A stretch of 64,000 nucleotides of DNA from 2-02-FULL-48-14 sp041645035 (GCA_041645035.1 JBAZQU010000002.1:3461-67460); one strand, 5' to 3'; shown: positions 51,350 through 60,015, counted from the stretch's first letter. Made by a program: numbers and translations. The notes: a model not told the origin generated them from the sequence alone.

Positions 51350-52237
51350 ATGGCAAAACCTCTGAAAACCTTCAGTAAGATAAACTCTCTTCGAGAGAGG
51401 TATTATAGAGCGTCTACGGGAAAGGATTCACTCCTTGATCTTATTGCTGAGGCTGAAGTTGCCGAACAGGTCTACAACTCGAACGCCATTGAAAATAGCA
51501 CACTCAGTCTTGAGGAAACGGAAAAAATCCTTCTTCAAATTGATTTGGATCGGTTTATTGGCGAACGAGAACTTTTCGAAGCAAAAAACCTTGCGCGAGT
51601 CGTGTCTTATATCAACAAAAAGGCTAAGGAGCAGGAACTTACCCTTCCAGCCATTTTATCGCTTCACGAGATGCTCATTTCTAATATTCGAGATGATATT
51701 GCGGGAAGATTCCGTAGCAATAATGAATATGTCCGGGTTGGAACCCACATTGCGCCGGCGCCCAAAGAGGTGGTGGAGAGACTGCAAAATATGCTGATCG
51801 AGTACAACTCAACAAGCCATGTGAATATAGTCACGCGTATCGCAAAATTACATCTTACTTTTGAATACACTCATCCATTTGTTGACGGGAACGGCCGTAT
51901 CGGCCGCGTTATTAACAACTTTTTATTGATACGAGAAGGCTTTGTCCCAATCAACATAAAATTCATCGATAGAAGGAAATACTATGACGCTTTCAAGGAA
52001 TTTGATGAAAAAGGTGCCACGGCCATTATGGGGGAAATCGTAGGAAGAGCGCTCACCAACAGTTACCATAAACGCTTAGCTTACTTGGAGGGTAAAAAGA
52101 TCATCACATTGAAAGACTATGCAAAAAAGAACAAGCTCTCTCATTCAAATCTTATAAACAAAGCAAATCGCCAAACCATTGAGGCTTTTCTAGAAAAAGG
52201 GATTTGGAAGATTGGGGTGGAGGGGCAACTTGTGTAA
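51350..52237 (+). CDS. Fic-family protein with internal inhibitory motif and C-terminal HTH
   Basis: From ATG 51350 (MAKPLKTFSKINSLRERYYR) the protein has 295 residues. The motif SNAIENS near residue 45 fits the inhibitory (S/T)xxxE(G/N) helix of class II Fic proteins. The active loop EYTHPFVDGNGRIGRV is fully canonical. The tail LKDYAKKNKLSHSNLINKA resembles a helix-turn-helix. The likely reaction is AMP transfer to a protein. Repeats in the promoter suggest self-regulation. Confidence 0.9.
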   Translation: MAKPLKTFSKINSLRERYYRASTGKDSLLDLIAEAEVAEQVYNSNAIENSTLSLEETEKILLQIDLDRFIGERELFEAKNLARVVSYINKKAKEQELTLPAILSLHEMLISNIRDDIAGRFRSNNEYVRVGTHIAPAPKEVVERLQNMLIEYNSTSHVNIVTRIAKLHLTFEYTHPFVDGNGRIGRVINNFLLIREGFVPINIKFIDRRKYYDAFKEFDEKGATAIMGEIVGRALTNSYHKRLAYLEGKKIITLKDYAKKNKLSHSNLINKANRQTIEAFLEKGIWKIGVEGQLV

Positions 52238-52263
52238 AGAATGCGCAGACTGAGCAGACTGGA

Positions 52264-53016
52264 CTAACAAACTCCCTTCACCGCCTCCCTATACGCGCAA
52301 AAATCGCACTCCTTTCCCGACGCCGGAACCTTTTTCCCGCGCAAACACTTATACAGACGCTTCACCGTTCCCTCTATCCACCCATCGTCGCCTTTATACG
52401 GAATCAACTTAATTGAGAACTCCAGTTTCCCGTCAAACGCCGCCCGGTCCGTGTCGCCATTGCAGTACACAAAGTAGCCGGTAGGCGAAACCGTGAACCC
52501 ATTTTTCCTAAACAGCCATTGATAGATTTCCATCTGCCGCTTATACCCGTCCTGCCACTCCGCATCCAGCGTCACCTCGGCTTCTTTGGATGTCGCCTTG
52601 TAGTCCACAATAATCAGCTCGCCCTTTGGCGTGACCCACACATCATCCACTCCACCCGTCAGCACCAGATTCGTCCCGGGGAAGGCATACGTCACCCCTC
52701 TCTTCAGCGAATCCCGCCACTCATCCATCCTCTCATCCCTCATGGGCACGGCATCCAGCCCATACGCCTCCATCAGCGGATGCGCCGTCCCCTTCGCCCT
52801 ATGCATATCAAACTCTTTCTTGAGCAGCGTATCCACCGCCGAATTCAACGAAAACGGATACCCCGGCGGCTGTCCAATCCCCATCCTCCTATCGAGATAA
52901 AAACACCTTGGACACTTTATAAACAGGTCGATTTTTGAGCGTGAGACTCGAAATGGCTCCGCCGATTTCGGATCGTAGAGGTTTCGGGTGCGGTGAGGAT
53001 TGTAGTATTTGGACAT
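52264..53016 (-). CDS. PD-(D/E)XK nuclease with Cys cluster, RecB/Cas4-like
   Basis: The 250-residue protein has IKCPRCFYLDRR, LTGGVDDVWVTPKGELIIVDYKAT (the D...DYK core), QMEIYQWL (QxxxY) and the C-terminal ECDFCAYREAVKGVC. The four Cys in CPRC and CDFC with flanking Cys suggest a [4Fe-4S] cluster as in Cas4/AddB. No cas genes are nearby. A truncated copy lies at 55413. It is followed upstream by a RelE-like toxin gene 3 bp away. Confidence 0.85.
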   Translation of the reverse strand: MSKYYNPHRTRNLYDPKSAEPFRVSRSKIDLFIKCPRCFYLDRRMGIGQPPGYPFSLNSAVDTLLKKEFDMHRAKGTAHPLMEAYGLDAVPMRDERMDEWRDSLKRGVTYAFPGTNLVLTGGVDDVWVTPKGELIIVDYKATSKEAEVTLDAEWQDGYKRQMEIYQWLFRKNGFTVSPTGYFVYCNGDTDRAAFDGKLEFSIKLIPYKGDDGWIEGTVKRLYKCLRGKKVPASGKECDFCAYREAVKGVC

Positions 53017-53019
53017 AGC

Positions 53020-53355
53020 TCAACAATTTTTTAAATATTCCTTAATCCTTTCGCGATCCTCATTCTCTTTGTTCCCCTTGAAGTAGAGCTCTATGTAAAC
53101 AAAGGTTATTTTATCCTCATGATACGCATATACGATCCTCATAGATCTGTCTCGCAGGCTTTTGCACGCAAGGCGCGTCTTCACAATTTTTACAGTTTCC
53201 GAATGATGGATGATGGTAAAATTCTTTCCCATACCGGTCGGGAATTCACGGAGCACAACTTCCAAATCATCTAAATCACTACGAAGGCTTGGATATTTTT
53301 TTGAAAGTCTTTTTAGGTCCTTTTCAAATGCCGGTAATAAATTAAAGTGGCTCAT
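53020..53355 (-). CDS. RelE/HigB-like toxin of Panacea module 1
   Basis: From ATG 53355 (MSHFNLLPAFEKDLKRLSKK) the 111-residue protein has the RelE-fold pattern: N-terminal basic helix, KTRLACKSLRDRSMRIVYAY, KITFVYIELYFKGNKENEDR. Such toxins cut mRNA at the ribosome. The start lies 14 nt inside the antitoxin gene. Confidence in toxin fold is good, in exact subfamily moderate. Confidence 0.8.
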   Translation of the reverse strand: MSHFNLLPAFEKDLKRLSKKYPSLRSDLDDLEVVLREFPTGMGKNFTIIHHSETVKIVKTRLACKSLRDRSMRIVYAYHEDKITFVYIELYFKGNKENEDRERIKEYLKNC

Positions 53356-54133
53356 ATTCTCGTACGGAGGTTTCTTCTGGACGATAGAAAACATGCTCAT
53401 AATTGATCACAGCTTTTTCTTTAGCTACGAGCCAAGGGGTGTCCTTGTGAGATAGCCCTGAAATTTGGGTGGCGGTGAGGTCTGAGAGGCGATTGAGCTC
53501 CCAATCGATATGAGCAATTTCCTGCCCGGACAGGCCGGAAAGGTCAATAGGCTCATTGGGATTCACTAAATATTTAGTCTGTTCATATTGGTAAAATTTA
53601 CTTTTTATTGTTTCGATTTTCCCCTCTTCCTCTAGGGCAGCAATGATCTTCGCAAAAGCCACCGGAGTAGGACCATGAGTATTTTTTATATACCGGGCTC
53701 CTATAATCTGTTCCTCAAATTTCTCGTAGTAATCGAAGTCAATGAAGTAAAGGAGTTTATACAAAACTGTTTGACCAATATTTGGCTTTCCACCGGCTTT
53801 AGATAGGATATATAAAAGCACTTTTTTGAACTTCTCCACTTTTTCCTGTGGTATAGAAATACGCTCTTGCGGTGCTTCAGATGATTCGGTTATTTTTCCA
53901 CCTTTTTCAAGAATAACTTGAGGCATTGAAACTTTACCTGTACTTATCTCCTGCAGCGAGACTTCAAAGATACCACTCAGAATCCCCGCTTCAGCGAGAC
54001 TAAGCTCTCGTTCACCTTTTTCAAAAGCAACATAAGAGGAGCGAGAAATGCCCAGCTTCTTCGCAATCTCCAATTGTGAAAACCCCCGCTGAACTCGCAA
54101 AGATTTTATAAATCCAAAGTATTTATTAGTCAT
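53342..54133 (-). CDS. XRE-HTH/DUF4065 (Panacea) antitoxin, module 1
   Basis: The 263-residue protein has an XRE helix-turn-helix at residues 5-60 (FSQLEIAKKLGISRSSYVAF) and a DUF4065/Panacea domain at about 100-225 (GGKPNIGQTVLYKLLYFIDF, YIKNTHGPTPVAFAKII, LSHKDTPWLVA). Panacea proteins neutralise many unrelated toxins. The toxin gene overlaps its end. GCCTATAGGC directly before the ATG is a candidate operator. Confidence 0.88.
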   Translation of the reverse strand: MTNKYFGFIKSLRVQRGFSQLEIAKKLGISRSSYVAFEKGERELSLAEAGILSGIFEVSLQEISTGKVSMPQVILEKGGKITESSEAPQERISIPQEKVEKFKKVLLYILSKAGGKPNIGQTVLYKLLYFIDFDYYEKFEEQIIGARYIKNTHGPTPVAFAKIIAALEEEGKIETIKSKFYQYEQTKYLVNPNEPIDLSGLSGQEIAHIDWELNRLSDLTATQISGLSHKDTPWLVAKEKAVINYEHVFYRPEETSVREYEPL

Positions 54134-54168
54134 GCCTATAGGCTAATCCACAAATGTCAGGAAGTCAA
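54134..54168 (-). promoter_or_regulatory. Promoter/operator of Panacea module 1
   Basis: Minus strand: TTGACT (54168-54163) and a weak TAGCCT 17 bp later. The 10-bp palindrome GCCTATAGGC (54134-54143) covers the -10 and touches the ATG. Confidence 0.45.
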
Positions 54169-54267
54169 ACTAGGGTATGTAGAAAATATTGACATACGGA
54201 CGTCTTGTTGCCGGTTTAGGTCGCCAAAACAAACCGCTACTGATATGATCCGCTCAACAAATACTCT

Positions 54268-55128
54268 ATGGAAAATAAGATAGCCATATTTAAAGGGAAA
54301 AATATCAGAAAAATCATTCATCGTGGTGAATGGTGGTTTGTCATCAATGATGTGATCGAGGCCGTTACAGATTCAAGCGATCCTTCTCAGTATTTCAAGC
54401 GTTTGAAAGAAAGAGATCCTGAATTAGAGAAGCTGACTAATAAAGGGGGGGTACAATTTGTACCACCCCTTATGATCGAAGTCGAAACGAAAGGGGGGCG
54501 ACAAAAGGCTTACTGCTGGCATACAGAAGGTATTTTCCGTCTTATCCAATCCATCCCATCCCCAAAGGCCGAACCCTTCAAACGCTGGCTGGCAAAAGTC
54601 GGTTACGAACGTATACAAGAAATAGAAGACCCTGAACTGGCCACCAAGCGCACGCGAGCACTCTATAAAGCCAAAGGCTACAGCGATGACTGGATCGAAA
54701 AACGAATGCGCGGTATTGCCATTCGCGAAGAACTCACCGATGAATGGAAAAATCGTGGGGCCAAAGATCACAAAGATTATGAAATTTTGACTGCGGAAAT
54801 CTCAAAAGCCACCTTCGGGGTTACCCCAAGTGAATATAAAAAACTGAAAGGACTGAAGCGCGAAAATCTGCGCGATCACATGGACGATTTCGAGCTTATT
54901 TTCAATATGCTGGGGGAAAGGTCCACAACCGAAATCCATCGACAAGAAGATTCGAAAGGCGTGCTCAAGCTGAAACAAGACGCCAATAGAGGTGGCAAAG
55001 TAGCCGGCATTGCCCGCAAAGAACTTGAAAAAGAACTTGGCCACTCCGTAGTCTCAAAACAGAACTTTTTGAAGGAGCCTGAAGCGAAGAAATCCTTGAA
55101 GAACCAAGAGCCTAAATCTCAGTTGTAA
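54268..55128 (+). CDS. BRO-N domain antirepressor-like protein, copy 2
   Basis: The 286-residue protein is a close paralogue of the gene at 50196: same BRO-N start (KIAIFKGKNIRKIIHRGEWW), IQSIPSPKAEPFKRWLAKVG, LTAEISKATFGVTPSEYKKL, DFELIFNMLGERSTTEI. The two differ most around the hairpin-coding segment (VQFVPPLM here, VVTFCHGLK in copy 1). The stop codon lies inside the first hairpin of the downstream array. Confidence 0.88.
   Translation: MENKIAIFKGKNIRKIIHRGEWWFVINDVIEAVTDSSDPSQYFKRLKERDPELEKLTNKGGVQFVPPLMIEVETKGGRQKAYCWHTEGIFRLIQSIPSPKAEPFKRWLAKVGYERIQEIEDPELATKRTRALYKAKGYSDDWIEKRMRGIAIREELTDEWKNRGAKDHKDYEILTAEISKATFGVTPSEYKKLKGLKRENLRDHMDDFELIFNMLGERSTTEIHRQEDSKGVLKLKQDANRGGKVAGIARKELEKELGHSVVSKQNFLKEPEAKKSLKNQEPKSQL
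54443..54471. repeat. Hairpin inside BRO-N copy 2
   Basis: Inner stem GGTACA/TGTACC around ATT, one G-A mismatch, then outer stem AAGGGG-side/CCCCTT. The stem sequence differs from copy 1 but pairing is kept. Confidence 0.6.
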
Positions 55129-55369
55129 AGGATTTCTTTACAGCTCAAAAAGAGGCTCAACCATTCGGGAATTCCTAATAGTTCAAAAGCAGCTATCGAG
55201 GATTCCTCGGTAGCTCAAAAACAGTGAATAAGGACATGGGGAGCAACTCGTGCAATTTTTGCACAAGTTGAAGAAAACAAGCTGGGTCAGTTAGTTCCAT
55301 TTTGGAACCAACTGAATTTGAACCTTCCGGGAAAGCTAAGAAGCAACCTGTAAGGATTTCTTACTAGTT
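55121..55369. repeat. Array of about six 25-29 nt hairpins
   Basis: Hairpins at 55121-55145, 55159-55183, 55191-55215, 55244-55270, 55287-55315 and 55345-55369. Most have a 5-6 bp inner stem, one mismatch or G-U pair, a 3-6 bp outer stem and a short ATT/TTT-type loop. Stems differ between units. Units one to three are followed by (G/C)TTCAAAA or GCTCAAAA. The array starts at the BRO-N stop and ends near the truncated nuclease gene. No protein frame explains it. Confidence 0.7.
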
Positions 55370-55412
55370 CAGTTATTCGGAAATACCAAACAAGTGTTTT
55401 TAATGTTAACGA

Positions 55413-55703
55413 ATCCATCCTCTCATCCCTCATGGGCACGGCATCCAGCCCATACGCCTTCATCAGCGGATGCGCCGTCCCTTTAGCTCTATGCATATCA
55501 AACTCTTTTTTGAGCAGCGTATCCACCGCCGAATTGAGCGAAAACGGATACCCCGGCGGCTGCCCAATCCCCAGCCTCCTATCGAGATAAAAACACCTTG
55601 GACACTTTATAAACAGGTCGATTTTACTGCGTGAGATCCGAAACAGCTCCGACGATTTAGGATCGTAGAGATTGCGGGTACGGATTTTGTAGTATTGGGA
55701 CAT
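55413..55703 (-). pseudogene. Truncated PD-(D/E)XK nuclease copy
   Basis: The first 97 codons (MSQYYKIRTRNLYDPKSSEL ... AYGLDAVPMRDERM) closely match the nuclease at 52264, including CPRCFYLDRRLGIGQPPGYP. After MRDERM the homology stops and the frame runs on as unrelated sequence to 55287 into the hairpin array. The catalytic core is lost. Confidence 0.85.
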
Positions 55704-55712
55704 GGGGGAGTG

Positions 55713-56057
55713 CTAAATATCAAAATGATCCTTCAAATAAGTGCTTAACTTTAGCATCGTCTCTTGAGGTGCCACGCCTATTTCTTTTAAAAATCGCTTC
55801 CGGTCAAAACTATGGATACACCCGACTTTTATTACCGAATCAGCATACAAACCATTTTCTGTAGTCTTTTTCAGTAGCACATCTTCCTTTCGCGCTTGTG
55901 TAAGTTGAGAAGTAATGGCCATAACGGTGACCAAACTACTATTTTTGATGGTTTTATTCGATTGAATGATCACTGCTGGACGAATTTTCTTATATTCGTG
56001 GCCAACCGACGGATCAAAATCGACTAAAAACACAGCTCCATTTTTATAATCAGCCAT
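55713..56057 (-). CDS. MazF/PemK-like toxin of Panacea module 2
   Basis: The 114-residue protein has the MazF start GAVFLVDFDPSVGHEYKKIRPAVIIQSNKT in pieces: VDFDPSVGHE and KIRPAVIIQSN, then SSLVTVMAITSQ. MazF toxins cut mRNA at short motifs. It overlaps the antitoxin gene by 8 nt, in the same position as the RelE-like gene of module 1. Confidence 0.9.
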   Translation of the reverse strand: MADYKNGAVFLVDFDPSVGHEYKKIRPAVIIQSNKTIKNSSLVTVMAITSQLTQARKEDVLLKKTTENGLYADSVIKVGCIHSFDRKRFLKEIGVAPQETMLKLSTYLKDHFDI

Positions 56058-56931
56058 TATTTAAAAGCTTAAGATAATAGTCGTACTCATCTGCAGGCAT
56101 TTCGCCCAATTCTTTCAAGATATCACTGCCGGAAGCTTGTTCCCACATGGCATCATAATCTCTATTTGCAAATTCCCCGCTCCTGAAGAAAACGCTGCTG
56201 TAGTCAATCTCCTCGCCATATTCATGAGCCTGCCATGGGTGGTCATGATGAGAATGATCTTCAATTTGTCTGGCACTCATGCCAGATAGCCGCTCGATAA
56301 CCGAATCCACAACCTTGATCATTTTATCGGTATCGGAACCAAACACCGAAAGATCAGCGGTCGCAAAATTAAGATAGCGCGTTTGGATGGTGTCATTTAA
56401 ATAAGATCGAGAGACTCTTTCTGCCATGCCTGTCACCTGCATTTCTTTAATGATGGGATTGAACAGGGTTTGATCTGGTATCGGTCCATATTGCATCTTT
56501 TTATACTTCATTCCTGTTAACGGTTTCTCATAGATCTCAAAGTAGTTGAAGTCGCAGAAATAAAGCAGCTTGTAGAGCACCGTTTCACCCACATTCGGCT
56601 TACCTCCGCATTTTTCAAGGATATAGAGGAATAGTTGTTTGAACTTCTCCGAATCAAATTTAATTTTCTTATTAACGGATTTTCCCTTAACAGGAGTCAC
56701 CACTTTTGGAGCCTTTCCATAAGAAACAAACTCATCAAACGACACTTCAAAGAGGCCAAGTATTTTCTGGAACTCCACAAAAGACAGCTCACGCCCTCCA
56801 CTCTCAATTTGTGACACCGAACTCCGTGGAATATCCAAAACCTGAGCCAACTGATCCTGCGAAACACTTTTATGCTTCCTCAGCGCCCTCACAATCTCAC
56901 CGATTTCAGTGGCATTTAGATCTAAGCTCAT
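56050..56931 (-). CDS. XRE-HTH/DUF4065 (Panacea) antitoxin, module 2
   Basis: From ATG 56931 (MSLDLNATEIGEIVRALRKH) the 293-residue protein has an XRE HTH (VSQDQLAQVLDIPRSSVSQI) and the Panacea domain (GGKPNVGETVLYKLLYFCDF, KKMQYGPIPDQTLF, HSHHDHPWQAH). Related to the module 1 antitoxin but with an extended C-terminus of about 30 residues. It neutralises, by inference, the MazF-like toxin. Confidence 0.88.
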   Translation of the reverse strand: MSLDLNATEIGEIVRALRKHKSVSQDQLAQVLDIPRSSVSQIESGGRELSFVEFQKILGLFEVSFDEFVSYGKAPKVVTPVKGKSVNKKIKFDSEKFKQLFLYILEKCGGKPNVGETVLYKLLYFCDFNYFEIYEKPLTGMKYKKMQYGPIPDQTLFNPIIKEMQVTGMAERVSRSYLNDTIQTRYLNFATADLSVFGSDTDKMIKVVDSVIERLSGMSARQIEDHSHHDHPWQAHEYGEEIDYSSVFFRSGEFANRDYDAMWEQASGSDILKELGEMPADEYDYYLKLLNNG

Positions 56932-56941
56932 AGGGGAAATG

Positions 56942-57115
56942 TTATTTTTCAACACGAACACCCTTGAATTTTTCGCCGGTAGTTTTATTGTCCAGAAATT
57001 GCTTGGTTTCCGTATCTATTTTAACATAAAGTTTAGTCTTAGGGTTTAAGACTTGGATCCTATTTTTTACCGCCCCATGACGGCGGCCATCCCCTGATTT
57101 ACCATTTGTAGCCAT
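56942..57115 (-). CDS. Small conserved-type protein, 57 aa, first gene of module 2
   Basis: ATG 57115 to TAA 56942 encodes MATNGKSGDGRRHGAVKNRI then QVLNPKTKLYVKIDTETKQF. It resembles a widespread family of about 55-60 residue proteins with the GAVKNRxQVxNPKTxxYVKRD pattern. It lies 10 bp upstream of the antitoxin and behind a strong promoter/operator, so it is probably the first gene of the module 2 operon. Function unknown. Confidence 0.75.
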   Translation of the reverse strand: MATNGKSGDGRRHGAVKNRIQVLNPKTKLYVKIDTETKQFLDNKTTGEKFKGVRVEK

Positions 57116-57145
57116 ATAAGTTGAGGTTAAAATTGAAGCATCATC

Positions 57146-57174
57146 AATCTAACTCATGTTAGATTTTCAGTCAA
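57146..57174 (-). promoter_or_regulatory. Promoter/operator of Panacea module 2
   Basis: TTGACT (57174-57169), 17 bp, TAGATT (57151-57146). The inverted repeat ATCTAAC-n4-GTTAGAT (57147-57164) covers spacer and -10, as expected for an autorepressor site. Confidence 0.6.
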
Positions 57175-57212
57175 TAGGATGTTGGAGAATCAGACGTAGA
57201 TAAGTGAAATTT

Positions 57213-60011
57213 CTACCACTCAAACAGATCTACGATATTTTCAATTGCCTCCTTGATACGATCGACCATCCCTTGTCGTTTTCTAAAGTTGGGAGTTTCT
57301 GGCATCAGATCGACAATTTCTTGTCCGTTGGGTAGTTTTTGAGTGTAGAGATATTCACCAATCAGATGTTCAAATTTTTCGACGGGAATATTTTCAGATT
57401 CAGCAATGTTCTTTAAGGTCTCAGCCCGTGCGCTTGCCCAAAAGTCACTGAAGGCTTTTTCTACGTCATCAGACTGAGCAACCTTTGGCAGATTCTCTTC
57501 GACGAACTTCCTGATGAGATCTTTCTTCTTTCGGAGTTGAGCATCTCTATCAAACAAACGCAAAATGTCTTCTGTCTTCTTTTTACGAGCCGCATCGGAA
57601 GTGACATTTTTAAGCCCAGCGATGAGTTGGATAATATAATCGAAATTAATGACATCTCGAAGAGTGAGTTCGATTTCAAAATCAATTTGATCCAAGATGG
57701 ATTCCGTTCCACTGTCATTATTTTTACGATCTTCATAAACATCCAAGTACTTACTTTGATAGTCGTAAAACTCTTGTTCAGACATCGCAAAATCATCAAA
57801 TGAAAACTCGGCGAATGTTTCGAGTGAGGATTTGAGGCGAAGCAGGTCACGGAAAGTTTTCACGAAGGCGGCTTTCTCTTCTTCACCTTTCAATTCATCG
57901 ATGGCTTCAAAGCTTGGCACCATTGCTCGTAACTCCGTAAGCTTGTTCTCAAATTCTTTTTTCTGAACTTCATAAGGTTTTTTGAAAACCACTTCTTTGG
58001 CATTTTCATCTCCAAAAAGTGCCAGTGCCTTGTCCGTGGCTTCTTTTAAGTTTCTGAAGGAAACAATGTTGCCGTGAGGTTTGTCAGAGTTGAGAAGTCG
58101 GTTGGTACGTGAATAGGCTTGGACGAGGCCGTGGTAACGCAGATTTTTGTCTACGTACAAGGTATTGAGCCGTGGGCTGTCAAAACCGGTCAAAAACATA
58201 TTCACGACGAGCACGAGATCCACCTGTTTTGCCTTGATTCTCTTTTGTAAATCTCGATAGTAATCGTAGAAGCGATCGGTTGAAAAATTCGTGGAATATC
58301 GAGCGTTGTACCCCTTGATGCATTCTTCTAAGAAATCCCTAGAATGTTTGTTGATGGGTGCACTTTCGTCACCAAAAATGTCCACATCCAGCATGTCGGA
58401 GCTTTCGTCTTCATTCGCTTTGTAGGTGAAAATGGTGGCTATAGAAAAATCTTCCGGTTTTTTCTCTTTCAAGAGTTGATAATACTTTTTGAGCACTTCC
58501 ACGGAGGACACAGCAAACAGAGCATTGAATTTTCCTTGCTTCGTTTTTCGTTTCCAGTCGGCTAAAACATAGTCCGTAATTTTATTGAGGCGGTCTGGAC
58601 TTTCGAGCACTTCTTTCGTGTTGATTCCTTCCACTAATGCATCGGCAAAAATATCTGCATCGAGGGTGTCTGGATCTCTATGAGTGTATTTGCCCACATA
58701 TTCCACCGCAAAACCGAGCACGTTGTTATCGCTGATGGCATTGGTGATGATGTACTTGTGCAAACATTCTTCGAATACATCTATTGTCGTTACTCCGTCC
58801 ACATTATTTTCTGCAAAAATAGGTGTTCCTGTGAAGCCAAAGAGCTGTGCCTTTTTGAAGAAGGCTTTGATCCTTGCATGCGTCTGCCCAAACTGACTCC
58901 GATGACATTCATCAAAAATAATGACCACTTTCTGGTCGGCTAGCTCCTCAAATTGCTTGAGGTATCCGTCTCTTCCAATGGCAATGTCGAGTTTTTGAAT
59001 GGTGGTAACGATGAGCTTTCGATTGGGATCTTTGAGCTGTTTCACAAGGCTCTGAGTGTTGTCGGTGCCGTCTACCGCTCCTTTGGAAAAGGAGTTGAAC
59101 TCTTTGGTCGTTTGAATATCCAAGTCTTTTCGATCCACCACAAAGAGCACCTTCTTCACTTCGGGCATCCGTGAAAGGATCTGGCTGGTCTTATAGGAAG
59201 TGAGGGTTTTCCCCGACCCCGTAGTGTGCCAGATGTAGCCATTTTTATCAGATTCACGCACTCGATTCTCAATCGCTTTCACGGCATAATATTGATAGGG
59301 GCGTAGTACCATAGGAATGCCAGTGGCCTCCGCGAGTACAATGTATCCTGCAATCATCTCTGAGACGCTGCACTTTTCTAAAAACAAATCAGCGAATTCA
59401 TCCAGTTTGGTGATTTTATTGTTGTCCTTATCTGTCCAATAGAAGGTTTGTTCAAAGCTTTGCTTGGGATTATTTGAAAAGTACTTCGTATTGACCCCAT
59501 TTGAGATCACAAAAATTTGGATGTATTCAAACAGTGTCCCTGTGTACGAGTGTTTGTGATAACGCTGGATTTGATTGAACGCTTCTTTAAGCTCCATGCC
59601 TCTTCGCTTGAGTTCCACCTGTACGAGTGGCAATCCATTCACCAGCAAGGTGACATCATAACGATTCTCGTACTTTCCCACTTGAGTGATTTGTTGCGAG
59701 ACTTGATATTCATTTTTGCACCACTGATCCATGTTGAAGAACTGCACATAAAAAGTGCTTTCATCATCCCGAGTCAGCACAAAACGATCTCGCAAAGTTT
59801 TAGCCTTTTGGAAACGATCCCCTTTATTAAGATGATTCAAGATTCGAGTGAATTCCTCAGCCGAAAAACTGGTTTGATTGAATCGCCCCAGTTGCTCATG
59901 CAGATTCATCATCATCGCTGTTGAGTCTTCCAGAACAATCTTTGTAAAACCCAATCGTCCCAGCTGTTCGAGCAGCGTATTCTCAAGTTGTTGTTCAGAT
60001 TGATGATTCAT
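57213..60011 (-). CDS. hsdR: Type I restriction endonuclease subunit R
   Basis: From ATG 60011 (MNHQSEQQLENTLLEQLGRL) the protein has 932 residues. The N-terminal nuclease domain has DVTLLVNGLPLVQVELKRRG (PD-(D/E)XK core), then a SF2 helicase with HTTGSGKTLTSYKTSQIL, VIIFDECHRSQFG and the later motif VNMFLTGFDSPRLNTLYVDK. It translocates and cuts DNA with HsdM and HsdS. An upstream ATG at 60101 lies inside hsdS. Confidence 0.95.
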   Translation of the reverse strand: MNHQSEQQLENTLLEQLGRLGFTKIVLEDSTAMMMNLHEQLGRFNQTSFSAEEFTRILNHLNKGDRFQKAKTLRDRFVLTRDDESTFYVQFFNMDQWCKNEYQVSQQITQVGKYENRYDVTLLVNGLPLVQVELKRRGMELKEAFNQIQRYHKHSYTGTLFEYIQIFVISNGVNTKYFSNNPKQSFEQTFYWTDKDNNKITKLDEFADLFLEKCSVSEMIAGYIVLAEATGIPMVLRPYQYYAVKAIENRVRESDKNGYIWHTTGSGKTLTSYKTSQILSRMPEVKKVLFVVDRKDLDIQTTKEFNSFSKGAVDGTDNTQSLVKQLKDPNRKLIVTTIQKLDIAIGRDGYLKQFEELADQKVVIIFDECHRSQFGQTHARIKAFFKKAQLFGFTGTPIFAENNVDGVTTIDVFEECLHKYIITNAISDNNVLGFAVEYVGKYTHRDPDTLDADIFADALVEGINTKEVLESPDRLNKITDYVLADWKRKTKQGKFNALFAVSSVEVLKKYYQLLKEKKPEDFSIATIFTYKANEDESSDMLDVDIFGDESAPINKHSRDFLEECIKGYNARYSTNFSTDRFYDYYRDLQKRIKAKQVDLVLVVNMFLTGFDSPRLNTLYVDKNLRYHGLVQAYSRTNRLLNSDKPHGNIVSFRNLKEATDKALALFGDENAKEVVFKKPYEVQKKEFENKLTELRAMVPSFEAIDELKGEEEKAAFVKTFRDLLRLKSSLETFAEFSFDDFAMSEQEFYDYQSKYLDVYEDRKNNDSGTESILDQIDFEIELTLRDVINFDYIIQLIAGLKNVTSDAARKKKTEDILRLFDRDAQLRKKKDLIRKFVEENLPKVAQSDDVEKAFSDFWASARAETLKNIAESENIPVEKFEHLIGEYLYTQKLPNGQEIVDLMPETPNFRKRQGMVDRIKEAIENIVDLFEW

Positions 60012-60015
60012 AGTT

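Noticed and set aside
52264..53016. Cas4 of a CRISPR system
   Set aside because: The fold and Cys residues fit Cas4, but no Cas1, Cas2 or array is present; a general RecB-like nuclease is the safer call.
55121..55369. CRISPR array
   Set aside because: Units are hairpins with different sequences, spacing is uneven (32-58 nt), there are no identical repeats and no cas genes in the window.
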